64,000 nt of DNA from Oceanobacillus oncorhynchi (GCF_000821065.1 NZ_CDGG01000001.1:1488001-1552000); one strand, 5' to 3'; shown: positions 18,262 to 26,922, counted from the first letter of the stretch. Numbers and translations are program-made. The notes: generated by a model from the sequence alone, not told the origin.

Positions 18262-18387
18262 ATGACATTTGTTCATGATATTGTTGAAAGTCAGCAAAGT
18301 GCGCTTCATGTAAGAGGTCCGCATGGCATCCTGCTCATTCAGCATGCGGAAATGGGTGGAAAACAAGCAGGAGCGGTATTAGAATAG
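18262..18387 (+). CDS. Short ORF or C-terminal remnant before the haem-degrading gene
   Basis: 41 codons, starting MTFVHDIVESQQ and ending GGKQAGAVLE. The residue pattern is protein-like (HVRGPHGILLIQ), but no ribosome site precedes the ATG and I recognise no family. It ends 40 bases before the IsdG-like gene. It may be the surviving end of a lost gene, or chance. Confidence 0.3.
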   Translation: MTFVHDIVESQQSALHVRGPHGILLIQHAEMGGKQAGAVLE

Positions 18388-18427
18388 ATATAAGGATGAT
18401 TATCCAAACCAAAGGAGGCTGTGAACG

Positions 18428-18748
18428 ATGATTAAAGTTGTAAATACATTACGCGTCAAAAAAGGAAAAGTAAATGAAGTCGCAGCATTATTCAGCAAGG
18501 CTAAATCGGTGCATACCTTTAATGGATTTGTATTCATGGAGGTACTGATAAAAGAGAACACAGAGGAATATGATGAGCTGCAGGTCTGCACAACATGGGA
18601 AGATCATGCTTCCTTTGAAGTTTGGAGAGAAAGCAGAGAAACTAGAAAAGCCCATGGATCACAGGACAAACAAGAAAAAGAAGACAATCCGATTCTTGGT
18701 TCGGAAATATCTACATTTGAAATATTTGTCCAGCATCACCCAGCATAA
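18428..18748 (+). CDS. IsdG/HmoA-type haem-degrading monooxygenase
   Basis: 106 aa with the ferredoxin-like ABM fold. The three residues required in IsdG are at matching positions: Asn6 (VVNTLRV), Trp66 (FEVWRES) and His76 (KAHGS). The enzyme opens the haem ring and frees iron. The GGAGG site precedes the ATG. There is no haem uptake cluster alongside. The IS1182 element begins about 30 bases after the stop and may have displaced its terminator. Confidence 0.9.
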   Translation: MIKVVNTLRVKKGKVNEVAALFSKAKSVHTFNGFVFMEVLIKENTEEYDELQVCTTWEDHASFEVWRESRETRKAHGSQDKQEKEDNPILGSEISTFEIFVQHHPA

Positions 18749-18776
18749 TTTCAATAGCATTGCTTCATAATACATG

Positions 18777-20624
18777 AAAAGAGGCTGGGACAAAACCCAG
18801 TAAAAACAGAAAAAGTGACTTTCTACTAAGGCAAGTAGGAAGTCACTTTTTTAATTGGATAAAAAAAATGAAATAAATGTACAAAAAAAGGATACCTTCT
18901 GATAAAGTTAAAGTACCACTACAAAAACAGAATCGAGGTATCCTTATGTATAAATATTATAACGTAAATCAAATCGTTTTGCCATTAGATTTCGAGATGA
19001 AATTACAAGAAAATGATATAGCTTATACAGTCCATGAATTTATTGAACAGATTCCAGAAGAAGCTTTCACCGGTTTTATCCGTCAGACAGGCTGTCCAGC
19101 CTATCATCCGCGTATGATGATGAAAATTATTTTATGTGCTTATACCCAGTCAGTGTTCTCTGGCCGAAAAATCGAAGGATTATTAAAAGACAGTGTGCGG
19201 ATGATGTGGCTTGCGCAAGGATATGAGCCCAGCTATCGTACCATCAACCGTTTTCGTGTGAATCCGGAAGTAAAAGAACTATTGCGTCAGTGCTTCGTTC
19301 AGTTTCGTTGTCAGCTGGTGGAAAAAGAGTTGATTGATGCAGAGGCTATCTTTATCGATGGAACCAAAATCGAAGCCAATGCCAATAAATTCACGTTTGT
19401 CTGGCGAAAATCGATTGAACGCTATCAAGCAAACCTTATCAAGAAATCGAATGCACTCTATGAAGAACTGGTAGAAAAAGAAATTATTCCAGAAATCGAA
19501 CGGGAAAGCCCTGAGGCTCTAACGACAAAGGAACTTCAACAGATGGCAACGGATTTGGATAAGTCTGTCCAAACCTATACGGAACAAATCGAATCAAGGG
19601 AAGAAGCACAAGACCGAAAAGTTTTGCGTTCGGAACGAAAGCAACCAAAACAAGCCTTAAAAAAGGTACACGATTTCATTCGCCGTAAAGAAAAATATGA
19701 AGAAGCATTGGAGATTTTAGAAGAACGTAACAGCTATTCTAAGACGGATCATGACGCCACCTTTATGCGGTTGAAAGATGATCATATGAAGAATGGGCAG
19801 TTGAAAGCTGCTTATAATGTGCAATTGGCAACGGAAGGACGTTACGCATTAGCCTATGATATTTTTCCGAACCCTACGGACACACGAACATGGATTCCTT
19901 TTTTAGATCGGATAGAAAAGGATTATTTTGCGTTGCCTGATTTCCTCGTAGCAGATGCAGCTTATGGAAGTGAACAGAATATAGAAAATGTCACCCTGGA
20001 ACGATTACGAACTGCCCTCATCACTTACAATATGTATCGGAAAGAGAAGAAGAAAAAATACAAAAACAATCCTTTTAACACCGCTAACTGGGATTATGAT
20101 GCCGAAAAAGATGCCTTTACTTGTCCAAATGGGCAAGCTGTTACTTATCGCTATGACTCCAAACGGACAGACAAGTATGGTTACGAGCGACAATTTAAAG
20201 TCTATGAATGTGAAGATTGTACAGGCTGTCCTTTACGAGAGCAATGTACCAAAGCAAAGGAAGGCAACAACCGGAAAATATTTTATAATGAAAAATGGGA
20301 AGCACAAAAGAAGACGATACGAGAACAGCTTTCAGATGAAGAAATGGGCAAGCTTTACGGGAAACGTAAGATAGATGTGGAGCCATTCTTTGGATTCTTG
20401 AAGGCTAATTTGGGTTTCACTCGTTTCTCGGTACGAGGAAAACCCAAAGTGGAAAATGAATTGGGATTCGCCTTAATGGCAGTGAATCTGAGAAGATACA
20501 CTGCCTCTAGCCGCTTTTTTATGTATTTACTTATAAATGATTTCAAAAAAGATGGATTTCGCATCAAAACTCGATGTGGAATCCATCTTTTTTATTTTTG
20601 GCTAGTTATGTCCCAGCCTCTTTT
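18777..20624 (+). mobile_element. IS1182-family insertion sequence
   Basis: Terminal inverted repeats AAAAGAGGCTGGGACAAAAC (left, from 18777) and AAAAGAGGCTGGGACATAAC (right, read inverted, to 20624) differ at one position. The single transposase gene lies between. Terminator-like hairpins sit just inside both ends (18810-18852 and 20546-20591), which should insulate the element. I see no clear target duplication: CATG is on the left and TGCG on the right. It appears intact. Confidence 0.9.
18888..18945 (+). promoter_or_regulatory. Inverted repeat masking the transposase ribosome site
   Basis: AAGGATACCT at 18888-18897 is perfectly complementary to AGGTATCCTT at 18936-18945, which contains the Shine-Dalgarno and abuts the ATG. 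RNA entering from outside would fold and hide the start. Confidence 0.65.
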
Positions 20625-20655
20625 TGCGGTTATCGACTTTCTTTTCTTTCATTAA
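18946..20655 (+). CDS. IS1182-family transposase
   Basis: A DDE transposase of about 569 aa. The N-terminal DUF772-type domain (residues about 45-120, with HPRMMMKIILCAY) is followed by the catalytic part. Candidate acidic residues are in AIFIDGTKIEANANKF and DFLVADAAYGSEQN, with a late Glu in KRKIDVEPFFGFLK. A Cys cluster (CEDCTGCPLREQC) is typical of the group. ATG 18946 (MYKYYNVNQI) is preferred over the longer frame from 18877. The frame passes through the right inverted repeat, and the last ten or so residues (AVIDFLFFH) come from host DNA. Confidence 0.9.
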   Translation: MYKYYNVNQIVLPLDFEMKLQENDIAYTVHEFIEQIPEEAFTGFIRQTGCPAYHPRMMMKIILCAYTQSVFSGRKIEGLLKDSVRMMWLAQGYEPSYRTINRFRVNPEVKELLRQCFVQFRCQLVEKELIDAEAIFIDGTKIEANANKFTFVWRKSIERYQANLIKKSNALYEELVEKEIIPEIERESPEALTTKELQQMATDLDKSVQTYTEQIESREEAQDRKVLRSERKQPKQALKKVHDFIRRKEKYEEALEILEERNSYSKTDHDATFMRLKDDHMKNGQLKAAYNVQLATEGRYALAYDIFPNPTDTRTWIPFLDRIEKDYFALPDFLVADAAYGSEQNIENVTLERLRTALITYNMYRKEKKKKYKNNPFNTANWDYDAEKDAFTCPNGQAVTYRYDSKRTDKYGYERQFKVYECEDCTGCPLREQCTKAKEGNNRKIFYNEKWEAQKKTIREQLSDEEMGKLYGKRKIDVEPFFGFLKANLGFTRFSVRGKPKVENELGFALMAVNLRRYTASSRFFMYLLINDFKKDGFRIKTRCGIHLFYFWLVMSQPLFAVIDFLFFH

Positions 20656-20760
20656 CTAGACGTTTCCCTGCAGTTTAAGAAAAATTTAATAAATGCTTTA
20701 GAAATTAATAATAGACGGGCTGTAATATCTATTCTATCGAATGATGCAGAAGACAACTAA
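20656..20760 (+). other. Possible C-terminal coding remnant right of the IS
   Basis: An open frame with no start codon reads QFKKNLINALEINNRRAVIS, then ILSNDAEDN and TAA. The residue mix is protein-like but matches nothing I can name. It may be the end of a gene disrupted by the IS. Confidence 0.2.
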
Positions 20761-20813
20761 ACGGGGAGCGTGAAAGCAAGCCGAAAATATATTTGGAAAG
20801 GGAATGACTGTAA

Positions 20814-21212
20814 ATGACAACTAACCAAGCAAAGCAGCAAACTAGAACACTTATTTTAGGATTAGGTGTGTTAGCACTTATCAGACCATTGATGAAAATA
20901 ACCGGATTGATCCATATCTTTGGCAGTGAAGCGATAGGAAGTATTGCGATGATAATCCTAATCTCCATAGCCTGGATTCTGATTGTTATCAAGAAAAGAG
21001 TATCTAATCCAATTCCAGTTCTTGTTTTAGCAGGCGTCAGCTACGCAGCTTTTGCAATTATCCTAAGCGGTATCCTGTCGCCTGTTCTTGACGGCGGATT
21101 ACAGGGGCCATTGACAAATCCAATTGCATTGGTCAGTGTTTTTATTACTAATATTGTTTGGGGATTTGTACTGGGTGTCATTGCTGCAGCAATACCATAT
21201 AAAAAGGGATAG
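20814..21212 (+). CDS. Four-helix membrane protein, unknown
   Basis: 132 aa, with hydrophobic segments at about 11-35, 40-58, 67-90 and 104-127 and short charged ends. I recognise no named family. AAAGGGAATG precedes the ATG. It lies upstream of, and in the same direction as, a two-component system but is separated from it by a strong terminator. It could be a target or accessory of that system; this is inference only. Confidence 0.7.
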   Translation: MTTNQAKQQTRTLILGLGVLALIRPLMKITGLIHIFGSEAIGSIAMIILISIAWILIVIKKRVSNPIPVLVLAGVSYAAFAIILSGILSPVLDGGLQGPLTNPIALVSVFITNIVWGFVLGVIAAAIPYKKG

Positions 21213-21286
21213 TTGTTTTGGAAAACGCGTTTTTCCGAACGAAGGAAAAGCGCCCTTTTATAGATTCGAGACATTTCGTCAAGGAT

Positions 21287-21315
21287 AAAAGAAGGGACAG
21301 CTGTCTCTTCTTTTT
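21287..21315 (+). terminator. Terminator before the sensor kinase
   Basis: AAAAGAAGGGACAG is followed directly by its near-complement CTGTCTCTTCTTTTT (one wobble pair), giving a strong stem and T-run. Confidence 0.7.
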
Positions 21316-21368
21316 ACAGCATGGCAGCCTGGATTTTATTATAATAGAAGGGAAAGAAGGTGTTTCCA

Positions 21369-22454
21369 TTGTCTATCAGAAAACGGCTGATTTTATCTAA
21401 TATAGCGATGATTCTTATCCCGGGTGCTTTATTGTTGATAGCAGAAATTGTTCTCGGCTATCTCCTATTTGTTGTTTTTAACGGCAATCCGCAAGGGGAT
21501 GATTTAAAGGTTTTTGTTCAATTTCGATTTATCGCAATTGCTCTTATTTTAATCCTGACCAATGGTTTATTGACCTATTTTATGTCCAGGAGTATTATCA
21601 ACCCTATTTCTAAATTATCAACTGCAGCTAAAAAAATCAGTGAAGGCGATTTGGAATACAGCGTCCAGTCGGATAAAAAAGATGAGTTAGGCGAGCTTGC
21701 GAATACATTTGAGACCATGCGCCTTAAATTGAAAGAAGCGGATAGAGAGCAAAAGCGGTATGAAGCGAACCGGCAGGAGCTGATTGCCAGTATCTCTCAT
21801 GATTTAAAAACACCGCTGACCTCCATCAAAGGCTATGTGAAAGGGATTCAAGACGGGGTAGCGAACACGCCGGAGAAGCTGGACAGGTATATGGATACGA
21901 TTTATAGAACAGCCAATGATATGGACGGACTGATTGATGAATTATTTCTATACTCCAAACTTGATTTAAAGAAGGAAGCCTTTCAATTTGAAAAAGTAGA
22001 TTTATATGCCTTCTATGCGGATTTTATGGAGGAACTGGCCTTTAATTTAGAAAAGGAACAAGGGAAAGCGATTTTAGCAGCTGATCCTAAGAAAGACTAT
22101 ATGGTAGAAGCAGACCGGGAAAAATTACGAAGAGTTGTGATGAATATTATTCAAAACAGCTTAAAATATATCGATAAAAAGCAGAAAGAAATTCAAGTGA
22201 ATTTGACATCTGATACAGATAGAATCGTTGTAGAAATGAGAGATAATGGCAGTGGTATAAGGGAGGAGGATATTCCTTATATTTTCGAAAGCTTTTACCG
22301 GACAGATGCGTCGAGGAACTCTGCAACCGGCGGAAGCGGTCTGGGGTTATCGATTGCTGCGAAAATCATTCAAGCGCATGGGGGAGAGATTTGGGCAGAG
22401 AGCCGGCGCGGGCAAGGAACGAGTATCTATTTTACATTGAAAAGGATGATGTAA
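21369..22454 (+). CDS. Sensor histidine kinase (HAMP-HisKA-HATPase)
   Basis: About 361 aa. Two membrane helices (about 6-28 and 50-70) frame a very short external loop, as in intramembrane-sensing kinases. A HAMP domain follows, then HisKA with the phosphorylated His144 in ISHDLKTPLTSIKGY. The ATP domain has the N box IIQNSLKYI, DNGSGI, and GGSGLGLSIAAKII. The TTG at 21369 is preferred because GAAGGTG precedes it; a GTG at 21360 is the alternative. Its stop is immediately followed by the response regulator ATG. The signal is unknown. Confidence 0.9.
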   Translation: MSIRKRLILSNIAMILIPGALLLIAEIVLGYLLFVVFNGNPQGDDLKVFVQFRFIAIALILILTNGLLTYFMSRSIINPISKLSTAAKKISEGDLEYSVQSDKKDELGELANTFETMRLKLKEADREQKRYEANRQELIASISHDLKTPLTSIKGYVKGIQDGVANTPEKLDRYMDTIYRTANDMDGLIDELFLYSKLDLKKEAFQFEKVDLYAFYADFMEELAFNLEKEQGKAILAADPKKDYMVEADREKLRRVVMNIIQNSLKYIDKKQKEIQVNLTSDTDRIVVEMRDNGSGIREEDIPYIFESFYRTDASRNSATGGSGLGLSIAAKIIQAHGGEIWAESRRGQGTSIYFTLKRMM

Positions 22455-23141
22455 ATGCAACGTGTATTGATTATTGAAGATGAGAAGGATATTGCAGAAT
22501 TAGAAAGAGACTACTTGGAGATAAATGGAATTGAGAGTGATATTGCTGCAACGGGAGAAGAGGGATTGAAACTTGCAGCGGCGAATTCCTACAGCCTTAT
22601 TTTATTAGATCTCATGCTGCCGGGTATCGATGGTTTTGATTTATGTGAAAAGCTGCGGGCGACATTGGATGTGCCCATATTGATGGTGACGGCCAGAAAA
22701 GAAGATATTGATAAAATCCGCGGGTTTGGCAGAGGAGCGGATGATTATATTGTAAAACCGTTTAATCCGAATGAACTGATCGCAAGAGTGAAAGCACATA
22801 TGGCAAGATACGACCGCTTAACCAAACGTGATAAGAAATTAAATGAAATTCATATTAGGAACTTGATGATGGATTCTGATTCACGACGGGTTTTTCTGGA
22901 TAATGAAGAGAAAATATTTACTGCAAAAGAGTATGACTTATTGTATTTTCTAGCATCTCATCCGAATATCGTTTTCACGAAAGAGCATTTATTTGAACAA
23001 ATTTGGGGATATGATGCTGTCGGAGATAATACGACCGTGACGGTTCATATCCGGAAAATCCGGGAGAAGATAGAGGAGAATCCGTCCTTGCCGCAGTTTA
23101 TTGAAACGATTTGGGGCGTGGGGTATCGGTTTCGGAAATGA
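22455..23141 (+). CDS. OmpR-family response regulator
   Basis: 228 aa. The receiver domain has the acidic pair EDE near residue 8, phospho-accepting Asp52 in LILLDLMLPG, and the switch Lys in DDYIVKPFNP. The C-terminal winged helix (about 130-228) ends in TVTVHIRKIREKIEENP and WGVGYRF. It is the partner of the kinase directly upstream. No ABC transporter is adjacent, so the regulon is not evident. Confidence 0.93.
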   Translation: MQRVLIIEDEKDIAELERDYLEINGIESDIAATGEEGLKLAAANSYSLILLDLMLPGIDGFDLCEKLRATLDVPILMVTARKEDIDKIRGFGRGADDYIVKPFNPNELIARVKAHMARYDRLTKRDKKLNEIHIRNLMMDSDSRRVFLDNEEKIFTAKEYDLLYFLASHPNIVFTKEHLFEQIWGYDAVGDNTTVTVHIRKIREKIEENPSLPQFIETIWGVGYRFRK

Positions 23142-23237
23142 TGTATGTATATTCTAGCAATGGCAGCTAATATCTTTGTATCTATACAGGTATTCAGCTT
23201 GGCTGTTGCAGCAGATAGATTAAATAAATGATAAAGT

Positions 23238-23281
23238 AAAACTTCATTCCATGTTTTTTTGCACCCATGGAATGAAGTTTT
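23238..23281. terminator. Bidirectional terminator
   Basis: AAAACTTCATTCCATG pairs perfectly with CATGGAATGAAGTTTT around a 12-base loop, between the convergent response regulator and padR genes. Confidence 0.8.
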
Positions 23282-23284
23282 AGA

Positions 23285-23959
23285 TTATTCATCATCCGTT
23301 GTTTTCTCATCGCCGGCAATTTCTAAAAGCTCTTCCCGTGTTTTTTCAAGCAGCTCCTGCAGCTGTTTTTTCTTTTCGGGATTGTCCATAACCTGGCGAC
23401 CTGTCTTAAAGAAATCATGGAATAGCTGTTGCATCTCAGATCGTAAGTGCTGCATTTCCTCAATATCTACATTTTCAAATTGATTCATCCGTGAAACAAA
23501 CGGATCCTCCTTCTGATGTTGGTCTAAATAGGCATTGCCTTCCTCGGTAATGTGATATACCTTTTTCCTGCCCTCTTTAACGGCTTCTACAAAATCCTGA
23601 TCTTCCAGCATTTGCAGGGTTGGATAAACTGAACCGGGGCTGGGTGAATAAAAACCCTTAAATCTTTCTTCCAGCACCTTGATAATGTCATAGCCATGTC
23701 TTGGCTGTTTTTGTAATATCTTCAACAAAACAATTTTAATATCTCCGCGTTTGAAAAAACGTTCGCCGCCACGGCCTCCGCCTCTAGCGTCATGTCCTGC
23801 AAAGAAATGAGGGCCGCCTCGTCTTTCAAAATGTTCATTCCCCATTCCAAATTTATTCCGTTTTAAGAAATCCTTATGAAATGTGTTGTCTCCAGCAAAA
23901 GGATGATGATTAAAATGAGCCTGCTTTTGGAAAAAGGGATGTTCTTCTCGTTGAAACAT
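23285..23959 (-). CDS. PadR-family regulator with a His/Phe/Gly-rich N-terminus
   Basis: 224 aa. Residues 1 to about 72 form an unusual leader rich in His, Phe, Gly and Arg (HFNHHPF, then GGPHFFAGHDARGGGRGG). The PadR winged helix then follows (IKIVLLKILQKQPRHGYDII, SPGSVYPTLQMLEDQDFV, KKVYHITEEG) and a charged helical dimerisation tail. E. coli YqjI, a nickel/iron-responsive PadR protein, has a comparable His-rich extension, so metal sensing is plausible here. AGGAGG precedes the ATG. A large palindrome upstream is the likely operator. Confidence 0.88.
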   Translation of the reverse strand: MFQREEHPFFQKQAHFNHHPFAGDNTFHKDFLKRNKFGMGNEHFERRGGPHFFAGHDARGGGRGGERFFKRGDIKIVLLKILQKQPRHGYDIIKVLEERFKGFYSPSPGSVYPTLQMLEDQDFVEAVKEGRKKVYHITEEGNAYLDQHQKEDPFVSRMNQFENVDIEEMQHLRSEMQQLFHDFFKTGRQVMDNPEKKKQLQELLEKTREELLEIAGDEKTTDDE

Positions 23960-23994
23960 AATATATTCCTCCTGTTATTATTTTTTACTTTAAA

Positions 23995-24039
23995 GTTAAC
24001 GATATATCGTAATGTAATAATAAGCGATATATCGTTAAC
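23995..24039. promoter_or_regulatory. PadR operator palindrome
   Basis: GTTAACGATATATCG at 23995-24009 is repeated inverted as CGATATATCGTTAAC at 24025-24039. Each arm contains the palindrome CGATATATCG, so it can be read as two dimer sites. It lies 35 bases ahead of padR. Confidence 0.8.
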
Positions 24040-24050
24040 TGTCAAGATAA

Positions 24051-24179
24051 AGCATTTTATGGTTTCAACAGGTGGATGAATCGCAGTTGAAATCATGGTT
24101 TACTGCATTGTTGGAAGAGGCAGCGTCTGTATATCGGGACGGTTATGATGAGGTGGGTTTAGTGATTACATTCAATTAG
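24051..24179 (+). other. Possible C-terminal coding remnant divergent from padR
   Basis: After a TAA the frame reads protein-like residues, including QLKSWFTALLEEAASVYRDG and DEVGLVITFN, then stops at 24179. It has no initiation codon that would give a whole protein and I cannot name the family. Its place beside the PadR operator suggests the end of a former target gene. Confidence 0.3.
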
Positions 24180-24243
24180 ATATCACATATCGTATGCTAT
24201 ACTGAAATCAAATATATATTTTTAAACAAGGCAGGTGCAGTAG

Positions 24244-24852
24244 ATGACAAAAAAGCTGTTGTTAACTGGGTTTGAACCCTTTCTCGATTTTTCTGTGAAT
24301 CCAACGAAGAAAATTGCAGGAGAATTAAACGGGGCAGTGATGGGTGATTACACGGTTATCTCCCATGTGTTATCTGTAGATTTTCGTAAGGCTGGGAAGC
24401 AGCTCCTCCAATTAATAGAGGAGACGAAACCTGATGCTATTATTTTGCTTGGGCTTGCCGGCGGCAGATTCAAGGTTAATCCAGAACGCATTGCCATTAA
24501 TGTGAATGATGGACCCAGGGATAATCAAGGTTACAAGCCGGAAAATGAAGTGATACAAGAGGATGGAGCAGACGGACTTTTCTCTACATTGCCGATAAGC
24601 AGGATGGTTGAACAATTACAAGCTCAAGGTCTTCCTGCTGAAATCTCGAACACAGCGGGAACCTATCTCTGTAATCATGTAATGTATCAAGCTTTGCATT
24701 ATGCGAAGGCAAATAACCGCCATCTACCTGCTGGTTTTATTCATCTTCCTGCCTCCCATGAGCTTGCAATCGAGCATGGAAAAATCCCCAGCTGGAGCCA
24801 TGATGATTTAAAAAGGGCGGTTATTATTTGTATAGAAACGTTATCAAATTAA
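24244..24852 (+). CDS. pcp: Pyrrolidone-carboxylate peptidase
   Basis: A cytosolic peptidase of family C15 that removes N-terminal pyroglutamate. The 202-aa length is normal. The catalytic triad is at family positions: Glu81 in NPERIAIN, Cys143 in AGTYLCNHVMY and His167 in GFIHLPASH. The N-terminal LLTGFEPFLDFSVNPT is typical. GCAGGTGCAG precedes the ATG. It is followed 19 bases later by a NUDIX gene, so the two may be co-transcribed. Confidence 0.95.
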   Translation: MTKKLLLTGFEPFLDFSVNPTKKIAGELNGAVMGDYTVISHVLSVDFRKAGKQLLQLIEETKPDAIILLGLAGGRFKVNPERIAINVNDGPRDNQGYKPENEVIQEDGADGLFSTLPISRMVEQLQAQGLPAEISNTAGTYLCNHVMYQALHYAKANNRHLPAGFIHLPASHELAIEHGKIPSWSHDDLKRAVIICIETLSN

Positions 24853-24871
24853 AATGGCGGGAGGAAATATA

Positions 24872-25399
24872 ATGAAGCTTCGGCAAATGGCGGTCGCTTT
24901 TCTTTTTAATGATCAGCAGGAAGTTTTGTTTCTTCAGAAAAAATCAAACAGTCCCTTTCTCCCCGGGAGAATGGTTCCAATTGGCGGACATATAGAGGCG
25001 GGGGAAATAAATACACCATATCATGCATGTATAAGAGAGATTAAAGAAGAAACAGGATTAACAGAGAAGCAGTTAAACAATCTGAGACTTCGCTATGTTG
25101 TACACAGAATGAGAAATAACAGTGAAATTAGAATCCAATATGTCTATTTTGGAAGCGTATCAGTCCATTCTAATCTACTTGAAAGTGACGAAGGAGAGTT
25201 ATCTTGGGTGAATGCGCAGGATATTGTTAATCAGGCAGTCACAGCCACCACGAAAGAAATGATGAAACACTATATGGAAATTGGCAAATCAACAAATAAA
25301 GTATATGTAGGCACGATGAAATCGTTGAATGGAGAACCGGATATTGCTTGGGGGGTACTGGAGGATTGGGAAAAGCAAGTGGATGGAGAGATAAAATAG
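24872..25399 (+). CDS. NUDIX hydrolase
   Basis: 175 aa, hydrolysing nucleoside diphosphates linked to another moiety. The Nudix box is GGHIEAGEINTPYHACIREI followed by KEETGL. It has two extra residues between the first Glu and REI compared with the standard spacing, as I recall for YvcI-like members. ATG 24872 follows GGGAGGAAATATA; an ATG six codons earlier is less well placed. The substrate is unknown. Confidence 0.85.
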   Translation: MKLRQMAVAFLFNDQQEVLFLQKKSNSPFLPGRMVPIGGHIEAGEINTPYHACIREIKEETGLTEKQLNNLRLRYVVHRMRNNSEIRIQYVYFGSVSVHSNLLESDEGELSWVNAQDIVNQAVTATTKEMMKHYMEIGKSTNKVYVGTMKSLNGEPDIAWGVLEDWEKQVDGEIK

Positions 25400-25454
25400 C
25401 ATTCATTAATTATCATTACCAGCTTCATAACATTTAAGAAATGAGGAATAATCC

Positions 25455-25556
25455 ATGAAAAAAGCATTGATAAATATTGATTATACGGTAGATTTTGTGG
25501 CAGATGACGGCGCATTGACATGCGGGAAACCCGGCCAGTTTCTTCTGTCACAATAA
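25455..25556 (+). pseudogene. Nicotinamidase/isochorismatase-family gene, 3' lost
   Basis: The first 28 codons (MKKALINIDYTVDFVADDGA, then LTCGKPGQ) match the N-terminus of Firmicutes cysteine hydrolases of the nicotinamidase group, including the catalytic Asp in DYTVDF. The frame then enters the truncated tnpB, read antisense, and stops at 25556. No 3' part is visible on the far side of tnpB. NAD salvage through this enzyme would need another copy. Confidence 0.8.
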
Positions 25557-26730
25557 CTTTGATTCCATGTCTCTGGGCTTTGTATTTGATCATTTGCATC
25601 AAAAGACGATGCGGAATGGTTGTAAACGATTGGTTGTTTCGTTTCCCCATTTTGGCATGTTGTTTCCACGCTTTATTTTGCCCAATAATGATGGTATCAA
25701 TATCCTCTTCCAGGGCTATTTTTTCGATTCGGTAACTCGCTTTATGAAATAAATCTTTGATTTGATTAAAGCGTTTGTAGTTGATTTTCTCCAATCGTTT
25801 CGACGTAAACAGACCTTCATTGGTGTTTTTACCCTGTCTAAGAATTCCGTGATAATGCGCTTTCAATTGGTTGTAGCGTTGATTGATGGATTTGATATTT
25901 TTGCCCTTCACTATAACAGGCTTTCGTCCTGTGTTGGTGACAATGGTTGCAAGGTTATCCATTCCTAAATCAACGGACATGTACCGTTTTTTCGATGCTT
26001 TCATTTCTTGTTCTGACGGCATTTGAAAAATCAGCTCTACCATGTAGTGACCATACTTTGGGATAAGGCGGACTTGTTTCAGTCTTCCTTCCGTAAACCC
26101 TAATTTACCGATGTTTAAACGTTCCTTCGTTTTAGGAAACTTCAAAAATTTATTCTCTTTTATGACACAATCTTGGTTTGAAAAAAGAACTTCTTTTTCT
26201 TTCTTACGACGATATCCTGGAATTTTTGGTCTTGCTTTAAACTTGGAAGGGTTCGTTTTATATTCTCGTAAACTGCCATAAAATGCTTTCCAATTTTGGA
26301 ACACCGTTTTCATAACCCCTTGACTCGATTGCGTTGGCAGAGAGCGATAATCTTCTTGTGCCATGGATTTAAAAAGAGCATCCAAAAAATTGTAATCAAC
26401 ATAAGGGTTTTCTCTAGAAGGTTCTTTGAATAAATGACACTTGATTTCTTTTCGTTCTCGGGCGGGTTTTGAATGTTCTTTTACGACCTTCTTTTGATAA
26501 ACAACGAATTGGTTAGCGTTGATTATTGGCATATGTTTTTGGATAGTATCTAACACTTCTTCCTGAAGCGGCTGAAACGCTTTTTCCTGCGTGAAAGCTG
26601 TAAATACCTGCCGGATATAAAAATTGGTCGTGTTATGCATATTCTTTGCATGTTGACACATTTCTTTGAAATATCCGTGCATACGGTGATTCTTTTTTAC
26701 CCATATTTGCATTGTTTGGTAATTCGCCAT
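25541..26730 (-). pseudogene. tnpB: TnpB (IS200/IS605-type RNA-guided nuclease), 3' truncated
   Basis: A TnpB of the IS1341 type. The N-terminal helix-turn-helix part and the beta-barrel region are present, then RuvC-I in MSVDLGMDNLATIV and the IIIGQNKAWKQ strand. The homologous part ends at about residue 397 in GIKVIVTEE. It lacks the usual YTS..SFLD segment, the Cys4 zinc finger and the last RuvC Asp. The frame continues to 25270 only by reading antisense through the nicotinamidase and NUDIX genes. No tnpA is present. GGGGGGGTGAAAAG precedes the ATG. It is very unlikely to cut DNA. Confidence 0.85.
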
Positions 26731-26820
26731 TTACTTTTCACCCCCCCTCTATATCGAACTAATGTTCTATAACTTATTTTACTATAAAGGGAATAAAAAT
26801 TCTAGCAAAAAAAAGCGAAA

Positions 26821-26885
26821 ACCGCCAATTCACCTCCCACCTAAAATTCCATCGAATTTTTGAGGAAGGAGTCCTCTTGGCTGAA
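26821..26885. mobile_element. Candidate terminal region of the tnpB element
   Basis: Contains the stem AAAATTC-CATC-GAATTTT (26843-26860) and AGGA-AGGAG-TCCT just after it. Subterminal hairpins of this kind mark IS200/IS605 ends. I cannot decide whether this is a left or right end. Confidence 0.4.
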
Positions 26886-26922
26886 ATGATAGATATCCAA
26901 AAATCTTAAGCAGGATTTTGTA

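Noticed and set aside
25270-25540. C-terminal part of TnpB
   Set aside because: These codons are the exact antisense of the nicotinamidase and NUDIX genes and contain no TnpB motif.
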